A stretch of DNA of 58,103 nt from MGIIb-P sp963934015 (GTDB lineage Archaea > Thermoplasmatota > Poseidoniia > Poseidoniales > Thalassarchaeaceae): contig CAWVWT010000011.1 in NCBI GenBank assembly GCA_963934015.1, positions 1 to 58,103 on the forward strand, written 5' to 3'. This document shows positions 52,501 through 58,103 of this stretch, piece after piece. A program made the position numbers and the translations under genes. Position 1 is the first letter of the stretch; each line of letters begins with the position of its first letter. The notes beneath the pieces are model-generated. The model saw nothing but the letters and a program-made list of their open reading frames with translations. It had not been told where the DNA came from and ran no database searches.

Positions 52501-55124
52501 CCGCCCCCCCAATGCTGCACACATGGACTGCAATGGAAGCGAATAACAGTGGGTGTTTACTATCACTATCCCTACAAGTCTTACAAATACACAGAGCGGT
52601 TCTCGAGATTACTTCACCGGTTATCCAGCCACATCGCATGGATGTCGGAGTTCAGGACACCCTGATGCTACGCCTGTCGAATCCAGGTAATGGCCCTGAT
52701 GCGTACGATATATCGTGGAGTGTAGTTTCAAATGCCAATTTCTCCACAGATCCTGGGCTCCAAATACAAATTCCATCTTCCCAATATGCACTCGGAGCAG
52801 GTGAACTCCGCAGTGTCCCGGTATCACTAACGCTACCACAAGAAATGACTGCTGCAGTTGCCCTCATTCTGCGCTTTGAAATGCAATCGATAGGCGACAT
52901 CGAGATTAATTCGACTACAGACATCCTCATTGAAGCAAGGCAGGATCATCGCTGGGAAATGGAATTGACATACAGTGGCATGCTGATCGAGAGTGGAGAT
53001 ACGGTGAATGCCGACCCCAATACACAACTCAGCTTTGCCATAGGTGTGAAAAATATTGGTAACCTCGTCGATCAAATCGACTTGAACCCCACAATTTCCC
53101 TACAGGTGGCCGGAAACGATGCGGGGGTGGGTTGGACTGCATGGGGTGCCGCGAGTGACAATGTATTGGTGAATCAGACTCAAAACCTCACTATTGGCGT
53201 TAATACTTCAGCCACAGCCTGGAAAGATACGATAGCGACCCTTAGTTTCGAGGGGTTGAGTGACGATACCTCAATTCCACCATTCGTAGTCCACATCCAT
53301 ACGAATCATGTCTCCGGCTGGTGGATTCTAGCAGGTGGTGCCGATTTGGATATCGACCGAAATGGCGCCAATATTTCACTAATAGTCGAACAGCGTGGAA
53401 ATTCTCCAGCAGCCCCCTTCATCAACGGGTGGGTTGATGCTGGAGGCTGGATCATCAATGTTAGTGAAAATATCGCATCACTATCTCCTGGCATGCGGGC
53501 TAACTTTACCTGTGAAATCATTCCACCTGACGGGACCGTTTCAGGCCATACTGTGGAACTAACACTCAGGGCACGAAATGGTGATGGGTCGGGAATGGGG
53601 CAAACTACACTCCCCTTACGAGTGGCTGCATGGCACGATTATACGCTCGAACATGATGAAGTGTGGGCCATATCTCCAACAGGTGGTTTACCCTTGGCGA
53701 TGCTCTCAAATTTGGGTAATGCACCCACAACAATTGAAATTGAAATTCTTGGGTTACCTGCGGGTTGGTCTACTTCAGGCCCGAATCAAGTGAGCCTAGG
53801 CGTAGGTGAAAGCTCTGGAATTCCACTTTCAGCAATTCCGTCAAATTCCAATCAAAGCGGATATGACACCAGCGTTACGCTGCGAACCATCGATGAAAGT
53901 GGAACGCAACGCGAGGCGATACTGACGTTGACGGAGAGTAACAAATCATGGGCGACCAGCCCAGTACTGTTTGGAACTGCGGGTGATGTTTTGGAATTAG
54001 ATTTCAATCCGGGATTTGAGGTTGGTTCTGTGCAACAAGGAGGAGAGACCCTTCCACAGTCGGATGGGGGTGGGTGGCTTTGGACCGTGCCTGTAATGGA
54101 TTCCAATGGTGCACTAAGTGTCGATGGTGTTGCGCTAGAGTATTGGGCACGTGTGCGTGAACCACCCACACGCATGGGCGATTGTACAGTAAATTCACTT
54201 GGGTCCGACCCTCAAGCAACATGCACCATCCATAATGGTACAACTGAAATCGATTGGACAATCATATTGCGAGATGAAACTGGTCTTGTAATCGATTATG
54301 AATCGGGGCATTTGCTACCAAATATCACCCTAAATAAAATCAACCTTTCTACACTAACATGGGATCCGGCACCTGGCGAACATACACTCAAAGCAACATT
54401 ACTCGATGGAAATGGTGCATTGATTGCCGAATCCACACGAACTGTTCTGGTTCGCGACACAGATTGGAATTTAGGAATTACTGCCGTTGAAATACGTGAA
54501 ACTTCAGGCCTTCAAGAAATTGTGATTTCAGTCAGCAGGCAGAACCAATCGAAATTTGCTGAAGCCATCTGTTACTTACACCTCAGTGCCGATAGTTGGA
54601 GCGACCGGTACCGCGTTGACGTTGGTGGCGAATTAGCCCCGCAAATCACCATCAAGAGGCCGAATCTGCCAGTGGGGACAACCATTGATATTGAATTACA
54701 ATGTGAAGCACCCTGGGACATTGACAGTAACGACCAAGATGATATCGGTCTAATCGTATTACCTGCCGGGGTGGAAACACCTGGCGAAGGTTTGGATTAC
54801 GCCATGCTTCTCGGAAGTTTGGTAGTCGTCTTTGGCACCATGGGTTTACTCGGAATGATTCGACCAAAATCGGGTCTGCAGAGAATCGAAAGACGAAAGC
54901 GAATTAGAAAGAAAATAGTCACTAAAATAAGGGATGTACCAGACATTATCGATGATGAGTCAATCCATATCGAATCTTCTGGCAATGAATTGAAGCCATC
55001 TATTGAAACCGAATCTGATCTTGTAGTTGAACCTGAATCTGAACCTGAATCCACATTAGTGGATGAGTTCGAAACACGGCTTCAACGCCTCCGCGAGCGT
55101 CGTGATCGAATTGGAGGGAATTGA
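49521..55124 (+). CDS. Giant FG-GAP/CARDB surface protein (1867 aa)
   Basis: A signal peptide (APILIFGLITLLLGQSLSPLAFS) precedes an FG-GAP propeller (about 170-560) with calcium loops VDVDGDGSLEIIV, MDTDDNGITDRI, MDIDGTGYDEILV and FDNDGALDLLVGDM. A single CQTCH (residues 238-242) is a c-type-heme-like motif. CARDB-type and NEW3-like beta domains follow, each with an 'NxGN' turn (ENLGNAPETVSLQW, LSNPGNGPDAYDISW, VKNIGNLVDQIDL, LSNLGNAPTTIEIEI). A membrane helix (YAMLLGSLVVVFGTMGLLGMI) and a basic, then acidic coiled-coil tail end the protein. Probably adhesion or surface-layer related. No SD is seen near the ATG. Confidence 0.85.
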   Translation: MASGAHGALRAPILIFGLITLLLGQSLSPLAFSTENTAQSIQGRDSDVWLDGDIPWPQFGRTPGHESSVPPHAPSEPELGELLSITNPVLNWQHYASEDIGVETLGVSVGNFSTNIDTGGVGLDSCARDSISPVFIHQDNSHAVLKIVDGDTSDTMWEVDIGIIDREVKSTPIIVDVDGDGSLEIIVVYDANGQATVELWSPAIECDVTGWKPGGSHETERLWRWSHSTFEMAADRTCQTCHDPVAQPLLADLFLDGSPELVLAMMDDVNDEPNVIALPLPTSGTPSPIWEVTLGEGTHPSDPAWVQIDAVSSAIVLTTINENNGNMWVWKLNAVNGQIQYEETLNNLDGDTASPHVRLPGPIITQLDSDPAPEMVVTIPTDVDGAGTGDGATFIGLDVTDAATIFSFSASNGYADAPPALMDTDDNGITDRICWNTWYRDGISWHGMVGCHGYNEQNQNTWLDWNQIVEGTSGNPNDEIAVSAPTPMDIDGTGYDEILVTFGRTLYAHDGETGSRSSINAEWVSGLELPHRTWAGHALADFDNDGALDLLVGDMLISQAGADIRPYEDGLAITFNPSTPDPGESVTVTAFFENAGTDSTTTDTFARMYVDGELKHTHREGALDPRPPTGNGNSASFSFDWFGGLGEHTFELNLDEHGNVTQTRTDNDVTTTVLSIIAPYNVSIGVPPDPVRVLPGGQTDVQPLITSTGRIAGTWSMTIDDVGLPVNWTIIDLDPGGSEGVQLDVGAAWSPTLRITAPEEALGVDAGFVEITMTLDSNQSISQTAILAIEAERTRGLSLRGADGTANSNGMGIPGESAAAWVLIENLGNAPETVSLQWQQTAWGQIITLHDSSGQEVNPLQLAPNEIRELTARHDVPLSASLGDNVSTQLSMCIGAGDDEECRAIDLSFTANQVQILPPHIRSVPADNRTWNIEVQLPSGVDEMEWDMASAGMIMPDWIWGANGALSIEGTTLRVSGNTGARVTGSLTLDMPYAAPPMLHTWTAMEANNSGCLLSLSLQVLQIHRAVLEITSPVIQPHRMDVGVQDTLMLRLSNPGNGPDAYDISWSVVSNANFSTDPGLQIQIPSSQYALGAGELRSVPVSLTLPQEMTAAVALILRFEMQSIGDIEINSTTDILIEARQDHRWEMELTYSGMLIESGDTVNADPNTQLSFAIGVKNIGNLVDQIDLNPTISLQVAGNDAGVGWTAWGAASDNVLVNQTQNLTIGVNTSATAWKDTIATLSFEGLSDDTSIPPFVVHIHTNHVSGWWILAGGADLDIDRNGANISLIVEQRGNSPAAPFINGWVDAGGWIINVSENIASLSPGMRANFTCEIIPPDGTVSGHTVELTLRARNGDGSGMGQTTLPLRVAAWHDYTLEHDEVWAISPTGGLPLAMLSNLGNAPTTIEIEILGLPAGWSTSGPNQVSLGVGESSGIPLSAIPSNSNQSGYDTSVTLRTIDESGTQREAILTLTESNKSWATSPVLFGTAGDVLELDFNPGFEVGSVQQGGETLPQSDGGGWLWTVPVMDSNGALSVDGVALEYWARVREPPTRMGDCTVNSLGSDPQATCTIHNGTTEIDWTIILRDETGLVIDYESGHLLPNITLNKINLSTLTWDPAPGEHTLKATLLDGNGALIAESTRTVLVRDTDWNLGITAVEIRETSGLQEIVISVSRQNQSKFAEAICYLHLSADSWSDRYRVDVGGELAPQITIKRPNLPVGTTIDIELQCEAPWDIDSNDQDDIGLIVLPAGVETPGEGLDYAMLLGSLVVVFGTMGLLGMIRPKSGLQRIERRKRIRKKIVTKIRDVPDIIDDESIHIESSGNELKPSIETESDLVVEPESEPESTLVDEFETRLQRLRERRDRIGGN

Positions 55125-55125
55125 A

Positions 55126-55791
55126 TTGGAGCCCATGAATACGGGGGCAATCACCCCATTCCATACATTTGACCCGATGCAAGGATTGGCCGCTGCCGAA
55201 CTAGCGGATATGCTTGATAATGTGAGACGTGGAGGGGAGGATGGACTTCGAAACCTCACTATTACGCACCCAGATTCAGCGAAACAGCTAGAGTCGCAGG
55301 GTGTTGTCCTATCAGAAGGGCGATCATCAATCGACTGGGATGATGCAACAATATTGTTCATCGCCCTCAGAGAAACCACAAACGACGGGGGGCCCGCAGA
55401 ACCCCTAGACAGAGGTATTTCGATGGAGCGTCTTGGGCGATTCCCAACAGAAGAGGGGGATGCAATCGCCTACTTACGAGAGAATTTAATTCCTGAGAAC
55501 GAGAATGACCAAGGATATCAACTACTCACGCAACTAGACTCGGGTTTTCGAAGCGAAACCCGGGGACATGATCATTTGAGCAATGGTTTTGCGGGAATGA
55601 CCTTGCACGGTTGGTTGACGACACCGGAAGTGACCGAATTACGCACCTATCTCCAAAAATCAGCTTGGAAGGTTGCTCAAAACGAACCATTTGACGGAGG
55701 CGTACGAGATATCGCTCGCCACCTACTGATTATCCTGAAAATGGCTGAAAAGCGTGGGACTGGAATTCTAATGCGCGCCCATGGTGATTAG
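55126..55791 (+). CDS. Unknown soluble protein
   Basis: 221 residues with no signal or membrane segment and no recognised domain. Recurrent features: MNTGAITPFHTFDPMQGLAAAELADMLDNVRRG near the start, a central acidic region and a helical C-terminus (VRDIARHLLIILKMAEKRGTGILM). The TTG at 55126 is preferred because GGAGGG lies 7 nt upstream; the ATG at 55135 has only a weak SD at 3 nt. It starts 1 nt after the FG-GAP gene stop and may be co-transcribed. It overlaps purC by 4 nt at the 3' end. Confidence 0.65.
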   Translation: MEPMNTGAITPFHTFDPMQGLAAAELADMLDNVRRGGEDGLRNLTITHPDSAKQLESQGVVLSEGRSSIDWDDATILFIALRETTNDGGPAEPLDRGISMERLGRFPTEEGDAIAYLRENLIPENENDQGYQLLTQLDSGFRSETRGHDHLSNGFAGMTLHGWLTTPEVTELRTYLQKSAWKVAQNEPFDGGVRDIARHLLIILKMAEKRGTGILMRAHGD

Positions 55792-56699
55792 AAATTTTCA
55801 CCAGTCAATCGTTCAAACATACTCGCGTATAGTGACGCAGTTTGATCAATAATGGTCTGTGGAAGTGCAGGGATAGGTGGCTCGTCAGTATCAGCTTCCC
55901 GTGCCGCATAAAGTTCTGAATGATGACCAGTCCCCAGATAGTGCTCACGAACAAATTCCTTGGATAAGGATACAATCGTTCCATTTTCATAATCATCTGC
56001 CGCCCACCAGCGGTCCTCGTCCAATGTCCCAAACGAATCAACAAGAACCGGTATTCTGCCAGGACCTAAGGCAAATTCCTTCTTCCCGTCGACATGGATT
56101 AAGCCTCGTTTGGTGGCCTCAGTTTGTATGATTTGATCGACTTGCACAACAATTGCCAATATCGCATCGAATTCATCATCAGTCAGATTTGAAATTTTTA
56201 ATGCCTCAGTCCGATCAAGAAGACGATCAAATTTTTCAAACTTGGTCGAAACTTCAAGATAGGGTTCCGGGAGTTTAACTCCCTCCTCCAAAACTGTACC
56301 TGGTTCAAAACCAAACTCTTCAGCACCCACGTCCCCACGCTTGTACCTACGCCATCCACCACCGGCCAAATAGTGCCGGCAAATGACTTCCAGTGGGACG
56401 AAAACATTCTCCATCTCACGGGGGATTGCACCAGGTTCTCGGATGACTTCATATCGGCGTGCAAGGACTCGATCTGGAGCATTCATCTCAATGATATGTG
56501 TATCACATATCCCTGCATCTTCCACCAATCTAAACCAATGGCAGGATGTTCGGTTGAGACTTTCTCCCTTACGGGGGATAAGAGATGGTATGATTTGATC
56601 GAAGACTGAAATTTGGTTGGTATACCTAAATTCAATCACGTCAGGGTCATCTGTACTCCAAACTTGCTTTACCTTTCCTGAGTACAAGAGTTCTCCCAT
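55788..56699 (-). CDS. purC: SAICAR synthetase
   Basis: 303 residues; condenses CAIR with aspartate in purine synthesis, using ATP. Motifs: LLYSGKVKQVW (nucleotide loop), IPRKGESLNRTSCHWF, VICRHYLAGGGWRRYKRG, LEVSTKFEKFDR and LGPGRIPVLVDSFGTLDEDRWW with the DExR-type end. The start is ATG 56699 with GGTGGAG about 9 nt upstream; a GTG at 56714 is in frame but weaker. aIF6 precedes it on the same strand with a 53-nt gap. The stop overlaps the preceding unknown gene by 4 nt. Confidence 0.93.
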   Translation of the reverse strand: MGELLYSGKVKQVWSTDDPDVIEFRYTNQISVFDQIIPSLIPRKGESLNRTSCHWFRLVEDAGICDTHIIEMNAPDRVLARRYEVIREPGAIPREMENVFVPLEVICRHYLAGGGWRRYKRGDVGAEEFGFEPGTVLEEGVKLPEPYLEVSTKFEKFDRLLDRTEALKISNLTDDEFDAILAIVVQVDQIIQTEATKRGLIHVDGKKEFALGPGRIPVLVDSFGTLDEDRWWAADDYENGTIVSLSKEFVREHYLGTGHHSELYAAREADTDEPPIPALPQTIIDQTASLYASMFERLTGENF

Positions 56700-56752
56700 A
56701 ATCCGATTCTCCACCGAATCCGTCTTTGAACATTGGCAATACCCGAATCTCC

Positions 56753-57415
56753 TCAGATAAGCCCTAATGCATCCTCGATTCGATTTAGTTCAGGGCCCGT
56801 AGTTTGTGACCCAGCCCATGCGCCTTTGTCGGTCGAAATACATCCAGAACCCACATATGGGGAACCGAAATTCACAGTACCGACCATCGCGGGAACATCC
56901 AGAATCGATTCAATTTTTTCAACTTCAATTTCAGTGACATCCGGATGGAGAAGAACTCCACGATTGTTACAAACAGCAACACTCCCTGGTGTATCATTTC
57001 CAGCAATACTAATTGCAGCGCACTTGACTTTGAGAGTTTCAGCGAGGAGATCCAATCCATCTTGGGGCAATACTGGGCTTGCAACGGCCCCGGTTTCGTT
57101 GATAATCAACAGATTCCCAGCTGCATTGACACCGCTTTCCATCACGACAACATCACCAAATGAGGTCAGATGGTCGATCTCCTCTTCTGTAGCGATATCT
57201 GCAACTGCGATTCCATTTGAATTTCCAGCGACAAGTGCACCCACGAGTGAACTACCGCCAATCGACATTTGAGATACTTCAAGACCAAGATTATCTTCCA
57301 ATGCTGTGACATCTTTCGTTGAAAGTTGCAGGGGTGCGAAGATAACTCGACCAACCATTGTCAAATGCACACCTACTTGGCTTGTTCCAAGTAAATCAGA
57401 TGCTTTCAGCCCCAT
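56753..57415 (-). CDS. eif6: Translation initiation factor 6 (aIF6)
   Basis: 220 residues of the pentein-like propeller: YFxG-type start GTSQVGVHLTMVGRVIFAP, MSIGGSSLVGALVAGNSNGI, ISIAGNDTPGSVAVCNNRGVLLHPD and the end GSQTTGPELNRIEDALGLI. aIF6 binds the 50S subunit and blocks joining with 30S. The ATG at 57415 matches the family's N-terminus in length. Usually this gene follows rpl39e-rpl31e; here it follows the 23S-5S rRNA genes on the same strand, 167 nt after 5S. Confidence 0.93.
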   Translation of the reverse strand: MGLKASDLLGTSQVGVHLTMVGRVIFAPLQLSTKDVTALEDNLGLEVSQMSIGGSSLVGALVAGNSNGIAVADIATEEEIDHLTSFGDVVVMESGVNAAGNLLIINETGAVASPVLPQDGLDLLAETLKVKCAAISIAGNDTPGSVAVCNNRGVLLHPDVTEIEVEKIESILDVPAMVGTVNFGSPYVGSGCISTDKGAWAGSQTTGPELNRIEDALGLI

Positions 57416-57581
57416 GTCGATACCTCGTTGAGAATACGGCAGAGCCGGCCTCTCTTAGCCGTACCGATTGAAGTGTTGCGAACGAGCCTGACGGCCATTG
57501 CATGAGAATGCGGGGGTTTGAAAGAAGTTGGACCTCGGCCGACCCGAAAGTCAGCCGAGATCCGGAAAAGAGGAGTGAAGG
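57416..57581 (-). other. Spacer between 5S rRNA and aIF6
   Basis: 166 nt without a supportable gene. It contains a strong hairpin just after 5S (57534-57559). A short frame rich in Arg (about 31 codons, ending across the aIF6 start) is probably chance. There is no obvious TATA box, so aIF6 may be read from the rRNA promoter. Confidence 0.5.
57534..57559 (-). terminator. Strong hairpin after 5S rRNA
   Basis: On the minus strand CTCGGCTGAC pairs with GTCGGCCGAG (10 bp, one G-U) around a 6-nt TTTCGG loop, 23 nt past the 5S 3' end, followed by T-rich sequence. A candidate rRNA transcription stop or processing signal. Confidence 0.55.
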
Positions 57582-57699
57582 TGACACAACGACATGCGTT
57601 CCCGTGGACTCTCGTACCACAGTACAAACAGTGACGCAGGAGGTCTTGACTTCTGGGTTCGGAATGGGACCAGGTAGACACCTCCGCTATGGCCGTGTA
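57582..57699 (-). rRNA. 5S ribosomal RNA
   Basis: About 118 nt on the minus strand. Conserved core: GGCCATAGCGGAGGTG..., CCCATTCCGAACCCAGAAGT and GGTACGAGAG...GGGAAC. The end helix pairs ACACGGC with GTTGTGT. Ends are approximate to a few nt. A TATA-like AATAAAAAC lies about 30-37 nt upstream (57729-57737). Confidence 0.9.
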
Positions 57700-57728
57700 C
57701 AACTCCTCTTTCGAATTTGAATCGACGT

Positions 57729-57737
57729 TTTTATTGA
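57729..57737 (-). promoter_or_regulatory. TATA-like box before 5S rRNA
   Basis: AATAAAAAC on the minus strand, about 30-37 nt before the 5S 5' end, at the distance of an archaeal TATA box. A 6-bp hairpin (CCCACA / TGTGGG, 57745-57760) lies just upstream, between 23S and 5S. This would permit separate 5S transcription. Confidence 0.4.
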
Positions 57738-57779
57738 ACAGAGGCCCACACAGCTGTGGGTGCGGAAAAAAAAGAAGAT

Positions 57780-58103
57780 GCTCGAGCGATTAGTGCTGCT
57801 GGGCTACACACCTCGGACGAATCCTTGGTGCTTACACCCGCAGTCTATCAAACCGATCTTCTATCGGAGCTCTGAGATACCTCGTCTTCAGGTTGACTTC
57901 GAGCTTAGATGCTTTCAGCTCTTATCCATTGGTGCGTGGCTACCCAGCATTGCCTTAGCAGACAACTGGTAGACTAGTGGCACCGAGACCTCGTTCCTCT
58001 CGTACTAAAGGCCCCTTCCCGTCAGGTATCTTACGCGCTTCAGCCACAAAGCAACAAACCTGTCTCACGACGGTCTAAACCCATCTCACGATCCCTTTTA
58101 ATG
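57780..58103 (-). rRNA. 23S ribosomal RNA, 3' end only
   Basis: The minus strand gives the conserved domain V-VI end of 23S, including GATGGGTTTAGACCGTCGTG and the sarcin-ricin-type AGTACGAGAGGAACGAGGTC region. The gene continues beyond the window edge, so the 5' part is missing. The 3' end is placed near 57780, before T8 on the minus strand (57765-57773). No 16S rRNA is in the window. Confidence 0.93.

Noticed and set aside
56733..57272. 179-codon frame opposite aIF6
   Set aside because: Antisense to a fully conserved aIF6 sequence; Ser/Thr/Pro-rich as expected of a shadow frame.
57406..57510. Arg-rich mini-frame before aIF6 (possible ribosomal protein)
   Set aside because: About 31 codons, does not resemble L39e or another known small ribosomal protein, no SD, and it overlaps the aIF6 start.
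1..58103. CRISPR array, transposase or integrase
   Set aside because: No regularly spaced direct repeats, no cas genes and no DDE or tyrosine-recombinase motifs were seen in any long frame.

Overview
The window reads as a chromosome segment of a marine planktonic archaeon, most likely Marine Group II (Candidatus Poseidoniales, phylum Thermoplasmatota). This assignment is inferred from gene content, not from a phylogeny. The archaeal markers are an archaeal-type AlaRS, aIF6, Rpb7/RpoE, Spt4, ribosomal proteins S24e and S27ae, an archaeal tRNA-splicing endonuclease with RtcB ligase, the archaeal D-aminoacyl-tRNA deacylase DtdA, an HVO_0476-type zinc protein and DUF531. Enormous single-anchor surface proteins, several exported peptidases, proline dehydrogenase, a SCO1-like copper protein and a proton-pumping transhydrogenase suggest an aerobic, protein-degrading heterotroph.

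Layout. 1-4629: the 3' part of a large glycosylation-prone surface protein, then an RND/MMPL-type exporter. 4598-8975: a CoA-transferase and a PfkB-type sugar kinase with degraded signature residues, a winged-helix/TerB-like protein, and divergently the tRNA-splicing endonuclease. 8976-16284 (minus strand): M6 metalloprotease, TatC with a cysteine-rich tail, a choice-of-anchor-V-like membrane protein, and the three-gene transhydrogenase operon pntA1-pntA2-pntB. 16395-19597: CPBP membrane protease, malate dehydrogenase, Nudix hydrolase, a membrane protein. 19575-25727: exported proteins (an EF-hand-like anchored protein, an LVIVD beta-propeller, two tandem M28 lipoproteins, SCO1). 25728-30143: alaS and rtcB. 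30147-37723: two very small proteins and a 2353-residue surface protein. 37808-38079: tRNA-Thr(GGT) and tRNA-Ser(GGA). 38170-41745: an operon of a zinc-ribbon membrane protein, a cysteine desulfurase-like enzyme and an anchored subtilase. 41742-47796: methyltransferase, HVO_0476-type protein, a DUF531 fusion, proline dehydrogenase, a protein of unknown function, DtdA. 47797-49269: rpoE-spt4-rps24e-rps27ae. 49521-55791: an 1867-residue FG-GAP surface protein and an unknown protein. 55788-58103 (minus strand): purC, aIF6, 5S rRNA and the 3' end of 23S rRNA.

The genome is extremely compact. All nine convergent gene pairs overlap or abut to within 3 nt, and several co-directional genes share an A in TGATG or overlap as ATGA. 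Initiation looks mixed: some genes have strong Shine-Dalgarno (SD) motifs, sometimes before TTG starts, while others fit leaderless transcription with a TATA-like box 25-31 nt before the start codon. Short perfect inverted repeats, often with 3-nt loops, sit in gene leaders. A nested palindrome cluster at 30612-30649 shares two 10-11 nt words with a palindrome pair upstream of the second giant surface protein. No CRISPR array, insertion sequence, integrase or clear foreign island was seen.
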